From assembly GCA_965278985.1 (NCBI GenBank), contig OZ257131.1:6696001-6760000 (forward strand): 64,000 bases of DNA. Direction: 5' to 3'. The notes beneath the pieces are model-generated. The model searched no databases and had not been told where the DNA came from. It worked only from the letters and a program-made list of their open reading frames with translations. Shown here one piece after another: positions 9,001 to 15,989 of this stretch. A program made the translations under genes and the position numbers. Position 1 is the first letter of the stretch; every line of letters begins with the position of its first letter. The DNA is from CAISIP01 sp965278985 (GTDB taxonomy: Bacteria; Pseudomonadota; Gammaproteobacteria; Burkholderiales; Burkholderiaceae_C).

Positions 9001-11306
9001 GCGGCATACCCTGCGGCCCAGGTGCCCGCGCCCAGCGTGATGGTGGCGCCGCTGAAGGTGGCACCGGCCTGGAATTCGTCGCGCACCGTGCCCGTGTCGG
9101 TTGCGCCCGAAGCCACCGTGTTGGTGGCCAGGATGCCGGCCCGCACGGCCGTCTCCTGCACCAGGGCCCGGGTGTTGGCCAAGGTCAGCGTGGTGGCCGT
9201 GACACCCGTGATGCGCCAGGCGCCGTCGTTGCGTGCGCTGTCCTGCACCGCCACCTCCTGCCCGACCACGAAGCCCTGTGCGATCCAGCTGCCGCCGACG
9301 TCGGAGCGCTTGATGGTGTTGGTTCCGCCCGCATTGGAGAACACCAGGGGCACGTGGCCGTCGAGCTGCACGTCGGGGTCGGCAATGGCGATGGGCACGG
9401 CGCCGGGATCGCTGGCTTCGGAGGCGGCGCGGGCAGCCGTCACGCCGGTCTGCGTGACGATGCTCGTGGGGTAGAACAGCGTGAGCGTCTTGTCGCTGAC
9501 GCCGGAGATGAGGAATTCGCCGTCGTTGTCGCCCACGCCGTCGCCATCGAGGTCGGGAGTCCCGCTGAAACGCACGTACTGGTACTTCTTGAAGCCTTCG
9601 GCGATCCAGCTCCCGGCATCGGTGCGTGTGACCGTGTCGGAGGACAGGAAGGTGTCGTGCTGGAAGTTCAGCACCGCGTTCTCCGCCATGTAGTTGACGG
9701 CGCGGAGGTCGACCTCCTCGGAATTGCCTTCGTTGCGCAGCGCGGCGCCGGCCACCAGCGTGAGCGTGGTGGGGGTCACGGACGCGATGCGGTAGTAACC
9801 GTCGTTCTGGTCGCTGCCCCGCACCTCGATCATCTGGCCGGCCAGGAAGCCGTCGGCCGCCCAGTTGCCGTTGGTGTCGGCGCGCACGATGGTGTCGGGG
9901 TTGCCGTCGCCGTTGTCGTGGAAGCTGACGATGGCGCTCTGCGGCAGCGCGGGCACCAGCAGGCCCGCGCGCTGCTGCTCGGTCAGCGAGGCAATGCCGA
10001 TGTCGTTGATGAACAGGTCCAGCACGCGCTGGTTCGTGGCGATGCTGGTGAGCTTGATGTTGTCCGCATCCAGGCGCGCGCCCGCGCCGATGCGGATCGC
10101 CGAGGCGGCGCTGTACTGGGGGCTCAGCGCCACCAGCGCCTGCAGCGACAGGTCGGCGTTGGCCATGAAGCCGATGTCACCGCCCACCACGATGTCCACG
10201 TTGTCGGCCACCGTGATGCTGCCGCCGGCGTGCACGTCGAGCGAGCCATCCAGCAGGACGTCGGTGGCCAGCCGGATGTCGTCCGAGTCGTTGATCACCA
10301 GGTGGAAGGTTCCCACGTCGGCCAGGCCGCGCAGGTCGGCCACGCGCAGCACATCGTTGCCGAAGCCGAAGTTGATGGTCAGCGTGCCGTCGGTGGGTGC
10401 GCGGAACAGGAAGGTCTCGAAGCTGCCGAGGCCCGAAATGTTGGAGGTGATCGCCAACTGGTGCGTGATGCTGTCGTAGCTCAGCGTGGCGTCGTTGTCC
10501 AGGGGCGGCATCGAGATGGTCACGTCGCCGCTGGCCCCGGTGCCCACGATGGTCACGGGTTCCAGGCCCTCGAAGGCGACCGCGCGGCCGGCCACGCGCA
10601 GCAGGCCGGACTGCGGTCCCGTCGCGTCGTAGAACAGGGCGGGGCTGCCGGTGGTGTCCACGCGCAGGGTGTCGTAACCTCCGTCGCCGCCGTGCACGCC
10701 GCCGGACAGCGAGCCGCCGTCGTGCAGGATGAAGGTGTCGTTGTTGTTGGCCGCACCGGCCAGGTGCTCCATGCCCGTGAAGGCGATGTCCGCCACGTTG
10801 CCCGCGTTGGCGCCGGTGATGTGCCAGTCGCTGTCGGCCCGCGGGCCGCGCAGCGTGTCGTTGCCCGTGCCGCCGTCCACCTGCACCTGCAGGCCGGGGG
10901 CGTCGATGCGGATGTCGTCGTCACCTCCGCCGGCATTGACCTGCACGCCGTGGATGCCCTGGGCCTCGTCGCCAAAGCGCTGGCTCTGGCCGTTGATGCG
11001 CAACTCGACGATGGCACCACCGTCCGCGGCGCTGCCCGTGCGCTCCAGCACGAACTGGTCGGCCTGCTGGGTGAGCGTGGCCTGCAGCACGCCACCGGCA
11101 ACTGCGGTGATGGGGTCGGCGGAGAGCAGCAGGCGGGGCTCCAGGGATTCGAACTGGAGCTTGCCGCGCGGGTTACGCACGGCGGGCGCCGGGCTGGTGC
11201 CGGAGGCCTGCCCCGTGCTGCGCCAGGCTTCGCGCATGCGCTGCGCCAGTTCGCGCAGGCCCATTGCGGGCTTGGGGGTGCGGTGGGTCGGGTTCTTTCC
11301 AGCCAT
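1..11306 (-). CDS. Giant LEPR-XLL repeat protein, 3' end outside window
   Basis: One reading frame runs without a stop from the ATG at 11306 to the left edge, giving 3768 residues with the C-terminus missing. The start has a GGAGA Shine-Dalgarno about 7 bases upstream. Residues 54-64 read SLEPRLLLSAD, the LEPR-XLL signature found near the N-terminus of very large surface or secreted repeat proteins. No classical signal peptide is visible, so type I secretion is a reasonable guess, but its C-terminal signal would lie outside the window. After a short Asp/Gly-rich stretch come about six 60-residue repeats (residues about 450-960), then a very long run of units built on the pattern A-x-I/V-G-D/N-G-A-x-V ... 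G-D/N-V-x-V-x-A, alternating with Gly/Ala-rich strands. The unit pattern suggests a long beta-solenoid or adhesin-like fibre. It lies 130 bases downstream of the PEP-CTERM gene on the same strand. The adhesin or matrix role is inference. Confidence 0.88.
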   Translation of the reverse strand, partial: MAGKNPTHRTPKPAMGLRELAQRMREAWRSTGQASGTSPAPAVRNPRGKLQFESLEPRLLLSADPITAVAGGVLQATLTQQADQFVLERTGSAADGGAIVELRINGQSQRFGDEAQGIHGVQVNAGGGDDDIRIDAPGLQVQVDGGTGNDTLRGPRADSDWHITGANAGNVADIAFTGMEHLAGAANNNDTFILHDGGSLSGGVHGGDGGYDTLRVDTTGSPALFYDATGPQSGLLRVAGRAVAFEGLEPVTIVGTGASGDVTISMPPLDNDATLSYDSITHQLAITSNISGLGSFETFLFRAPTDGTLTINFGFGNDVLRVADLRGLADVGTFHLVINDSDDIRLATDVLLDGSLDVHAGGSITVADNVDIVVGGDIGFMANADLSLQALVALSPQYSAASAIRIGAGARLDADNIKLTSIATNQRVLDLFINDIGIASLTEQQRAGLLVPALPQSAIVSFHDNGDGNPDTIVRADTNGNWAADGFLAGQMIEVRGSDQNDGYYRIASVTPTTLTLVAGAALRNEGNSEEVDLRAVNYMAENAVLNFQHDTFLSSDTVTRTDAGSWIAEGFKKYQYVRFSGTPDLDGDGVGDNDGEFLISGVSDKTLTLFYPTSIVTQTGVTAARAASEASDPGAVPIAIADPDVQLDGHVPLVFSNAGGTNTIKRSDVGGSWIAQGFVVGQEVAVQDSARNDGAWRITGVTATTLTLANTRALVQETAVRAGILATNTVASGATDTGTVRDEFQAGATFSGATITLGAGTWAAGYAADRLLSVTGTPSNDGSYRIVSVASATITVEAAFTAEAATAATFSNSDALTLAFAGSSITRSAGSWATDGFAVGQQLVVDGGLDANNGTYVVTGISGATLTLGRPGFAGFTADRSQGAEVSFLAAQGDPLLSFNATNHTLTRDTGSWVDDGFVAGRNLQVSGTLGNDGTYTVQAISADGRTLTLTVPAGQAMAHEVVRFAEVQGVLPEAEAEPGHPNNPLTAGLAAESLLGTIPTSLLLGPYVGVQAKIAATYTGIATSTITIGENAFLHARGSIDIGSNADANVMLETMGLPVGASYAKSTAHATTEVLAGATLDAGGDVTVTATVNHSMSVFTDSSTKRTAPGASKPVPRLALSVGEAESATRVTVGDNASITGETVQISAANNRQEFAVEAGGKAKKRALFPPTYGVVGVAISHIRSTSDVVVDGLVRSRGADIDRDEDGVAEASLLITALAETKDNDTSVIANVKKAPSFALAGAAAIANSQNTASVAIGRTAHLWSADGLTVNAHAVDNHQAYALAYASGQKITTGVTGALVLTDYTNTATVRLDGALDAAGALSLDALAEIPSQIRTEYLGNLRDALSIDKPDLRATDNPDAPNDSTNPMAGVEDAVNAGATAASNLAVWGIETLPNVAQALLDLAPVIKPKYIAPMLIATTYTETSGGSKLGTGVSGSLNTTQVTNTARASVGEHARINQDPAVVALPTQTVHVAATTSVDSIHVGGGLLGKTKGKGIGGSVLDIAYTGTAEAWVEDGAQVRAAHGIAVDATQEVRTIDIARASGKAPVGFGGSATSSSFDGTHTTRAWIEDGARVQSGGDLEVTAHLDLLTVQISGAIQKSVGTGLGAAAALTDIRNTTEAFIGNRLTPAVAPALPGLVTADGNITVQARAEQQLVALAIAGAKGNTSIAGAGAVARNQAQDTLRAFVDGTTVVVGDGAVPDGALRIEAIGHSNSFALTGGFARGGAAGALGISGAVGLNSGDHVVEAWVGGTVQSGTVTVNADWTAQRIAISAGAAGGGTLTLTGSATENRSSTRVLASVADGADIRTQGDLTVTAQNHGQNVSVAGAVAKGGQANAGMGAAADIGAITSNVQAWVGDATVATGGNLLLRAEALNDLLSISASAASGRQAGLAGSVANLSLDTTVQAAVRSGADVQSVGSVLIEALDDTPVLVLAGGAAFGRQLGFGASAARFDLRRSVLAGVEDDAELDAWGQGTAPTDHTGRRTAGLAVVAHANDIRTVVAAAGAQSQTLSIAASASIGAMDSAVDVRIGDDARVNQRGQGTAVAAQSVLLEATHTVHSTGAGGALTLGGRAGIGAALDLEDFQLHTGAAIGDGARVAARDDITVRATQALDMLSLSVAGSEAFGGTGVAVDGSVGHITVVRDVTATVGAGAVLDAGDDVRVEARGDMNLMLLDIGVAGGGSVGFAGSVGVLDHQATVRATVGNSASITAGGDVLVAADNRNKLLALAGSLALGRGGAGIGASAMTVLQDQTVEALVGADATIVARGAGTAASVATATGDSATVDATFHGVSVTATNTQDLLAVAAGGALSGKVGVAGSGATLVLGETTRAVVGDGTRINPADDGLAGQGVNVFAGSTTKALALGGAVGAGGQAGIGAGVGIVQLTKSTEATLGGNSHAQGHVRVQALSSADVVAAGGGAGVGRTVGIAGGVAVAMLDLDTRAFIADGASVDADGSIVVAADDRSTLDVIGGSISGASTASLGGGAAATTLTKSVSAGIGDGAAVDARGLTALDGVLAGVFGTPTTTPTTASNVQVAAPGAAGANSENPDASLDGARGVAHQTVNGFRGLSVTATNRDDIGSFGVSVGGSGQVAVQLSAAVAIVQTDTQATVGAGAALNQRGNTSAHAQQDVTVAAASDFHHLGIAGAGGIARTAAVTPAAVYNALTASTQATVGTGTDIAAQRHIQVRASAVEDVLVVSAALAGGASAGIAGSVSVLNVTTSTQAEVGNLAVLHAGGNVLVSAQDDTDLDVIGGAAGIGPQGGGIGGAVGVTLVTKRTEATIGANATVDALANAGSVAGVLDGTQNATTGVFGTGAQRGVVVQARSSEDLWGISVSAGIGQYFALAGAVTVSVIDSDTTAAIGGGAAINTGNTGENTAQNVTVAAANRLTMTLADGALAGSVYAGLAGGADVVIVRNDTHAFIGDSSAAARGDIQAQGDVAVRALAYKDLQTVVVSAGIGQGGLGGSAAVYSLGGNYSDRYSFDDNGTERSENAMVGSDTDIAGAADSQSGAGQLTNALGQYGGVGRFGAANVNAGRITLAQDLELHTGDAVVYRKGAAGNTALLGLQDGATYYAIVDPAQPTQIRLAASREAALNDQALSVGGGSGTGHSIATAAADTTQRATARAAARITAGTPQNRVADATNAASNTSAGTQAFIGTNNTVTAGDAITVAAQEQLRLSMVVGAIGIDATAQGGGFGASIGIVQNQADVRAEVRDGAVLTAGGDITVSADYATDIRALAIAGGVGGYVGAAASVIYVNDGATAQAFLADDTGFGGVRVTQAGTLAIEAHYDAQIRVSTGALGLAYYPLGVALGASATVVEATGGATARLGNGAHVGTGAADAVQNVHLAATTSTAVAGYPGVASMAIGIGAAVVGAASAGVALVTLDTHTLTSVGQDAELLISGDLVLNADARSAADVDADGGALGAVALGAMVARVDLTSTTRAEIQSRSGGSNARIRARDVRLSAKVHDTDITVAAVAASGGILNAGTGVYTSLLVDADVSATLGDQVVIEATGDVALTADHGTTRVSTDALGVSVAGGASVAVALADTRLTPTVTAGIGAGAQVLANGAVLVRATGSSAAPATASVRPFAGSILGGGTGAYANATVNGTVDAGIGEGATVRGLGGITVEADADNAARAEGFSVSVGLLAGVGAMVTEATVDGHTRAHVDDGAILQGGNLRVHAVSEDNAFALAQAASGGVFSGRGADAQATANSVVTATLGEGVVVNAANVTVLAEYLPEADATAKGFGGGVIS
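8430..9950 (-). repeat. Six protein-level tandem repeats inside the giant gene
   Basis: About six consecutive units of 50-65 residues share the plan: strand, then GSW-x2-DGF-x-VGQ, then V-x-G-x3-NDGTY, then an I-S/T-x-ATLTL strand. Two units contain calcium-site-like Asp runs (DLDGDGVGDND; DNGDGN). The block is distinct from the shorter GDGA-type units filling the rest of the gene. Boundaries are approximate, and the DNA copies have diverged. Confidence 0.75.
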
Positions 11307-11436
11307 GTCAGTCTCCAGATCGGTCGCGGTTCACGGTGCACCGGTGGCGGGCCGGTCCTGCAGGGACACGGGCGCGCGGTGCCAAGCGGGCTGCTGGTGC
11401 AGGCGGCCCGCCGTCGGGGTCAGGAAGCGGAAGGGG

Positions 11437-12258
11437 TCACGCGGCGGCGGTGCGCCGACGGCGGACTACAAAGGCTGCGGCAGCCAGCGCGCAGCCCACC
11501 AGGGCGAGGCTGCCGGGCTCGGGCACGGCCCGCAGGCCCTGTGCCCAGAAGGAGTAGCCGCCGTCGATGTACCAGTCCTGCGCCAGGGCCTCGGCATCGG
11601 GGCCCGCGAGAGGGTCCGCTGCGCTGAAATCCAGCGTGAAGATGAGGTCGAAGAGGACGTCGCCATTGGCGGCCACCGTTCCCAGGTCCAGCAAGGGGAC
11701 GACCCAGTCGTCGAGCGCGGTGATCGGCGTGCTTCCCGACAACAGGGGAGCCCATCCCGTGCCGGTGGAAGAAGGTGCCGGCAGGCTCCCCAGCAGCAGG
11801 GTGTTGGAGGGCAACGCACCCGCGGCCGTGGCGCCCGATAGCGTCACCGCTACATTCGCGCCCCAGTTGCCGGTGTCGCTGCCGGTGTAGCTTTGCGTGC
11901 CGTTGCTCCAGGGGAGCGCGATCTCCGTGGAGGCCGGGTCCCAGTACCGCTGCTGCAGCCACAGCCAGCCGAAATACAGGCCGGCGTGCTGCGCCTGGCC
12001 CATGTTGTTCGACAGCACCGAGTCCTTGAACGTCAGCGTCACGGTCGTGCCGCCGGCGTATGCGAAGTTCTCGGTGCCCAGCATGAGCTGGATGTCGTCG
12101 GACTCCTGCCAGGGAATGGGTGCCGCCATGGCAGGTCGCAGTGCCAGGCCCGGGAGCAGCAGCACCAGGAGCAACAACAGGCCGGCGCAGGCGCGTTGCC
12201 ATCGGGCGCCCAGGTTGGAGGGGCTGCGCGGCGCAACGTGGCGTGGGAGGGCATGCAT
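11437..12258 (-). CDS. PEP-CTERM sorting domain-containing secreted protein
   Basis: A 273-residue exported protein. Residues about 20-40 form a signal peptide (basic start, Leu-rich core, AMA cleavage site). The C-terminus carries the complete PEP-CTERM tripartite signal: VPEPGSLAL, a hydrophobic helix, then VRRRR. Such proteins are cut and attached by an exosortase, usually in exopolysaccharide-producing species; no exosortase gene lies in this window. The middle (residues 40-240) is rich in Ser, Thr, Gly and Trp and matches no domain I can name. The start at 12258 puts the signal peptide close to the N-terminus; an in-frame ATG at 12528 would add 90 implausible residues. No strong ribosome site is visible, so the start is moderately sure. 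The giant LEPR-XLL gene follows on the same strand. Confidence 0.85.
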   Translation of the reverse strand: MHALPRHVAPRSPSNLGARWQRACAGLLLLLVLLLPGLALRPAMAAPIPWQESDDIQLMLGTENFAYAGGTTVTLTFKDSVLSNNMGQAQHAGLYFGWLWLQQRYWDPASTEIALPWSNGTQSYTGSDTGNWGANVAVTLSGATAAGALPSNTLLLGSLPAPSSTGTGWAPLLSGSTPITALDDWVVPLLDLGTVAANGDVLFDLIFTLDFSAADPLAGPDAEALAQDWYIDGGYSFWAQGLRAVPEPGSLALVGCALAAAAFVVRRRRTAAA

Positions 12259-12505
12259 GGCGGGGCTGTCCAGGAAGTTGATGGGCCGTGGGAGCAACGT
12301 GCATGCGTTGTCCTCGAGGACCACCTCGCCGCGCTGGCGGCCTGTGGATGGCCGCGCATGCGGCGGTCCGATCCTGCAACCAGGATGGAGCGCGCCTTCC
12401 CCCACTGGCATCTCGGGGCGGTGGGCCGGGGTTGCGCAGGGCGCGACCCACCGACCCGGCCCGCGCCAAAGTGCTGGGGAGGAGCTTAAGCAGCCGGTGC
12501 GCAGG

Positions 12506-12547
12506 GGGGTACGGCGGCAGTACCCCATTTACGCCGGCGCCTGTACC
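12506..12547. promoter_or_regulatory. GGGGTAC inverted repeat with an extra GTACC half-site
   Basis: A perfect 7-base inverted repeat, GGGGTAC (12506-12512) and GTACCCC (12520-12526), is separated by 7 bases. A further GTACC lies at 12543-12547. It falls just after the LuxR regulator's stop codon and about 250 bases before the PEP-CTERM start. There is no T-tract, so an operator is likelier than a terminator. The binding protein is unknown; the adjacent LuxR-type protein is a candidate by position only. Confidence 0.4.
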
Positions 12548-12553
12548 TAATTT

Positions 12554-15265
12554 TCAGGCGGTGGCCTCGCCGTCGAGGTCCAGCGCACCCATCTTGCGTG
12601 CCTGGGCCACCAGCGCCGCACGGTGTGCCACGCCGGTCTTGGACAACATGCGCGACACATGGTGCTCGACCGTGCGCTCCGAGCGCGAGAGCTGTTGCGC
12701 AATGGCGGCGTTGCTGTGGCCTTGCGCCAGCAGCTGCAGGATCTGCTGTTCACGGGCGCTCAGGCCCAGTGCGTTGCTGCGGGCGCTTTGGTAGGGGCCG
12801 CGGCGCACGCCGCGCAGCCCTTGCCGCCGTGCTTCGGCGCGGGCCTGGCGCTCGGCCGCGGCAGCGCCGATGCGCGTCCAGATCGCAATGGCCTGCTGCA
12901 CGCCTTCGCTGCCGCACGCCATGAGGCAGCGTGCCTGTTCGTAGGGTGCACCGACGCGCGCCCAGAAGGCCGCCGCACCCGCGGCGTCGCCCGCAAGTTC
13001 CAGCACGAGGGGTTCGGCATCCGCCGCGCGCCCATAGCCAGCATTCTCCAGCGCCACGGACGGGTCGTCCGCCGAATCCAGCGTGGTGCCCAGCCTGCGC
13101 GCCCAGACCTGCAGGGGACGGACCAGCCAGGGACTGCTTTCGTCCCCGCGGCGGGACCAGGCCTCGTGCAGCACCGCGCGCGCGGCATCCTCGTCGCCCT
13201 GCAGCACCAGGCCCTCGACCAGGGCACTGGCCGCGGGCAGCACGTAATAGGGGTACGGGCCCTGGCTGATGCCGTAACACTGGCGCAGGCGCTCGACGCC
13301 GCCCTCGGCGCCACTGCGGCAACGGGCCACGCCCTCGGCCAGCAGCATGCCCCACTGCATCACGCCGGGTTCGGTGGTCAGCGCATCCAGCACCTCCCGG
13401 GCCCGGGTGATGGCCTGGGCGTATTCGCCGCGGCTCACCAGCAGCTGGGCCTGCACGCCCAGGTAGTAGTGCTGGATATCGCCGGCATCCTGCAGCCGGG
13501 TCAGGGCCTCGCGCGACCAGGCCTCGGCTTCGGCGAACCGGCATTGCCGCAGCGTCGACTCGCTGAGGTAGGTGTAGCAGGCGATCATGGGCAGCGGCAG
13601 GCCCGCCGCGAAAGTGTCGGGCAGGCAGGCGCGCAGCATCCGCTCGCCTTCGTCGAAGCCTGCCCGCATCAGCGCCGTGCCGGCGGCGACCCGCGTATCG
13701 ATGGCAACGGCCACGTCGGACAGGCCCGACACGGCGGACACGCCGGCGTCGCGCATCACATCGCGCGCTCGGCCGCTCCAGGCGAGCGTCTCCGCGGTGG
13801 CCGATTTGCGCATGCAGAAGAAGGCGCGCTGGTTGAACAGCGCCGCCAGTTGCAGCGGCGGCGCGTCGGGCTCCAGCAGCGCCATGGCCTCGTCCAGGCA
13901 GCGCTCGGCGGCATCGGCCTGCCACAGGCCCTGCCACATGAAGGCCATCTCCTGCAGCGTGGAAGCCGCGCGGTGGCGCTGGCCAAGCGACTTCCACAAC
14001 GCGACCGCCTTCTCCATGGCGGTGACCACCTCCGCGCTGCTCCAGGCCGATATCGCGGCCGAGCGCGCCCAGCCCTCCAGCAGCAGTGCCTGCTGCTCGG
14101 TGCTGGCCTGCTCCAGGTAACGCAGGGCGGAAACATAGTGCGCCAGGGCCTCCCGGTGCGCGCCGAGCGGGGTGGCATCGGCGGCGGCCTGCGGTGCCAG
14201 TTCCAGCACCATGGGGACCAGGCCCGCGCCGTCGGCATGGTGCACCAGCCGGGCCTTGGAAGTGTCCGGCAGGTCCTGCAGATGGTCGAGCACCTTGGCG
14301 TGCAGGTTGCGCCTGCGCTGCGGCGGCAGGTGGTCCAGCACCGCAAGCCGTGCCAGCTCGTGGCGGAAACGCAGGTCACTGTCGACCTGCTGCAGGATGC
14401 CGGCCACGATGCAGGCGTCCAGGGCATCGTCCAGGCCGTGGCCCGGTTCCGCCGCGAAGACCGCGTCGACCACGGCCCGGGGTGCCTGCCCGGGCTCGAC
14501 GGACACCACCTCGCAGATGCGCCGTGCGTCGGCCGGCAGCTGGTGCACGCGGGCCATCACGGCGTCGCGCACGGTGATGGGCACCGCCCCGTCGGGCCGC
14601 TCCAGCACCTCGGACAGGAAAAAGGGGTTGCCCTGCGTGAGGCGCATCAGGTGCTCGGGCGGGCGCGGGTCCTGTGCTGCCAGCGTGGTCACCGCGCGCA
14701 GGGACAAGGGCTCCAGCGGCAGGTGGGTGGTGGTCGTGGCGGGGAAATCGGCCAGGGCGCGCTGCAGCGCGGAGCCGTTGAACGCCGCGCCATCGCGAAA
14801 GCTGAGCACCACCAGCGCGGGGAGGTGCATGACGCGGCGTCCCAGCAGGTGCACCAGGTCCAGCGTCGCGTGGTCGGCCCAGTGCAGGTCTTCAATGATG
14901 AGCAGCGACGGTGCGGCACCGCGGCCCTCCGGCGCGGCCAGCGCCGCCAGCAGCGCGCCCAGCACCGCACTGAGCGTGGGACGCGGCTGCTGCAGCAGCG
15001 CGGCGAGCGCGCCGCCGCATTGCGCGGCGATGTCGTACAGCGGACCCAGCGGTCGTGGCGTGGACAACGCATCGCATCCCCCCCAGAACACCCGCGCGGT
15101 GCGTTCGCGCCGCAGCTGCGCTGCGAAGTGGCTGATGACGCTGCTCTTGCCGATGCCTGCCTCACCCGACAGCAGCACGACCTGGCCGGTCCCGGCCTGG
15201 GCCTGGGCGAAGGCCCGGGCCAGCGCGGCCATGGAAGACTCGCGCTCTAGCAATGGTGGGAGCAT
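12554..15265 (-). CDS. LuxR-family regulator with AAA ATPase (MalT/LAL-like)
   Basis: A 903-residue cytoplasmic transcription regulator of the large ATP-binding LuxR type. The N-terminal NTPase has a Walker A GEAGIGKSS at residues 34-42 and a Walker B strand LLIIEDLHWAD. A long helical, TPR-like middle follows. The last 65 residues form a LuxR/GerE helix-turn-helix beginning LSAREQQILQLLAQG. Proteins of this kind bind ATP and an inducer, oligomerise and activate target promoters. The start at 15265 places the ATPase at the very N-terminus with an AGGA 12 bases upstream; the frame remains open to 15397, but those extra residues look non-coding. It lies upstream of the PEP-CTERM and giant genes on the same strand, with a GGGGTAC palindrome between. 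Regulation of those genes is a guess from context. Confidence 0.9.
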   Translation of the reverse strand: MLPPLLERESSMAALARAFAQAQAGTGQVVLLSGEAGIGKSSVISHFAAQLRRERTARVFWGGCDALSTPRPLGPLYDIAAQCGGALAALLQQPRPTLSAVLGALLAALAAPEGRGAAPSLLIIEDLHWADHATLDLVHLLGRRVMHLPALVVLSFRDGAAFNGSALQRALADFPATTTTHLPLEPLSLRAVTTLAAQDPRPPEHLMRLTQGNPFFLSEVLERPDGAVPITVRDAVMARVHQLPADARRICEVVSVEPGQAPRAVVDAVFAAEPGHGLDDALDACIVAGILQQVDSDLRFRHELARLAVLDHLPPQRRRNLHAKVLDHLQDLPDTSKARLVHHADGAGLVPMVLELAPQAAADATPLGAHREALAHYVSALRYLEQASTEQQALLLEGWARSAAISAWSSAEVVTAMEKAVALWKSLGQRHRAASTLQEMAFMWQGLWQADAAERCLDEAMALLEPDAPPLQLAALFNQRAFFCMRKSATAETLAWSGRARDVMRDAGVSAVSGLSDVAVAIDTRVAAGTALMRAGFDEGERMLRACLPDTFAAGLPLPMIACYTYLSESTLRQCRFAEAEAWSREALTRLQDAGDIQHYYLGVQAQLLVSRGEYAQAITRAREVLDALTTEPGVMQWGMLLAEGVARCRSGAEGGVERLRQCYGISQGPYPYYVLPAASALVEGLVLQGDEDAARAVLHEAWSRRGDESSPWLVRPLQVWARRLGTTLDSADDPSVALENAGYGRAADAEPLVLELAGDAAGAAAFWARVGAPYEQARCLMACGSEGVQQAIAIWTRIGAAAAERQARAEARRQGLRGVRRGPYQSARSNALGLSAREQQILQLLAQGHSNAAIAQQLSRSERTVEHHVSRMLSKTGVAHRAALVAQARKMGALDLDGEATA

Positions 15266-15462
15266 GGGATCGGTGGTTCCTGGGAGGTGCTGTGGGTGTC
15301 CAGACACACACCTGCGAACCGTCGGGCCACTGTGCAGCAACGCACAGCGTCGGCGATGGACCACCCCGTTCGCTTCCGGCTTGCACAGTGCGCCCACGGG
15401 TCTTTCACGGTGGTGCGCCGGGAGTATGCCCGCAGCGGCGGGGCGTCTACGCCATAGGAATG

Positions 15463-15487
15463 AAAAAGCCCTGCATCGCAGGGCTTT
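15463..15487 (-). terminator. Rho-independent terminator of the ridA-like operon
   Basis: A perfect 10-base stem AAAGCCCTGC / GCAGGGCTTT with a 3-base loop lies at 15465-15487, followed on the minus strand by a run of five T. It sits 47 bases after the RidA-like stop codon and closes the 23210-15534 operon. Confidence 0.85.
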
Positions 15488-15533
15488 GGCGCGTTGGCTT
15501 GCGGCGGTGCGTCGGAACCGGTAAAGGCGGACC

Positions 15534-15989
15534 TCAGCCCACTTCCGCGATCATCTCGATCTCCACGCAGGCCCCCATCGGGATCTGCGCCACGCCGAAG
15601 GCGCTGCGGGCATGCGCACCCTTGTCGCCGAAGACCTGGCCGATGAGTTCGCTGGCGCCGTTGGTCACCAGGTGCTGCTCGGTGAAGTCGCCGGTGGAGT
15701 TGACCAGCGACATCAGCTTGACGATGCGCGTGACCTTGTTGAGGTCACCCACGGCCGCGTGCAGCGTGCCCAGCAGTTCGATGGCGATGCTGCGCGCTGC
15801 GACCTTGCCTTCTTCCGTGCCCAGGTTCTTGCCGAGCTGGCCGACCCAGGGCTTGCCGTCCTTGCGCGCGATGTGGCCGCTGATGAACACCAGGTTGCCG
15901 GTGCGCACGAAGGGCACGTAGGCGGCGGCCGGGGTGGCCACGGCGGGCAGGGTGATGCCGAGTTGCTGGAGGGTGTCGTAGACGCTCAT
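15534..15989 (-). CDS. RidA/YjgF-YER057c-UK114 family protein
   Basis: A 151-residue protein of the RidA superfamily, whose best-known members hydrolyse reactive enamine/imine intermediates released by PLP enzymes. The family pattern is visible: V-x-ISGHIARKDG near residue 40, and a C-terminal region resembling FGVAQIPMGACVEIEMIAEV. The usual catalytic Arg of true RidA (near residue 105, R-x-A-V-E/G) is not obvious here: the segment reads ARSAFGVAQIP, so its activity may differ. Its ATG overlaps the stop of the upstream transglutaminase gene by four bases (ATGA), so the two are translationally coupled. A strong terminator follows. It is the last gene of the ATP-grasp/transglutaminase operon. 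A role in that pathway is inference. Confidence 0.88.
   Translation of the reverse strand: MSVYDTLQQLGITLPAVATPAAAYVPFVRTGNLVFISGHIARKDGKPWVGQLGKNLGTEEGKVAARSIAIELLGTLHAAVGDLNKVTRIVKLMSLVNSTGDFTEQHLVTNGASELIGQVFGDKGAHARSAFGVAQIPMGACVEIEMIAEVG

Noticed and set aside
7461..11627. Second long plus-strand frame (1388 codons)
   Set aside because: Same cause; it extends past the real start of the giant gene into the PEP-CTERM gene without any domain.
12623..15250. Plus-strand 875-codon frame opposite the LuxR regulator
   Set aside because: Antisense of a gene with clear Walker and helix-turn-helix motifs; the frame has none.
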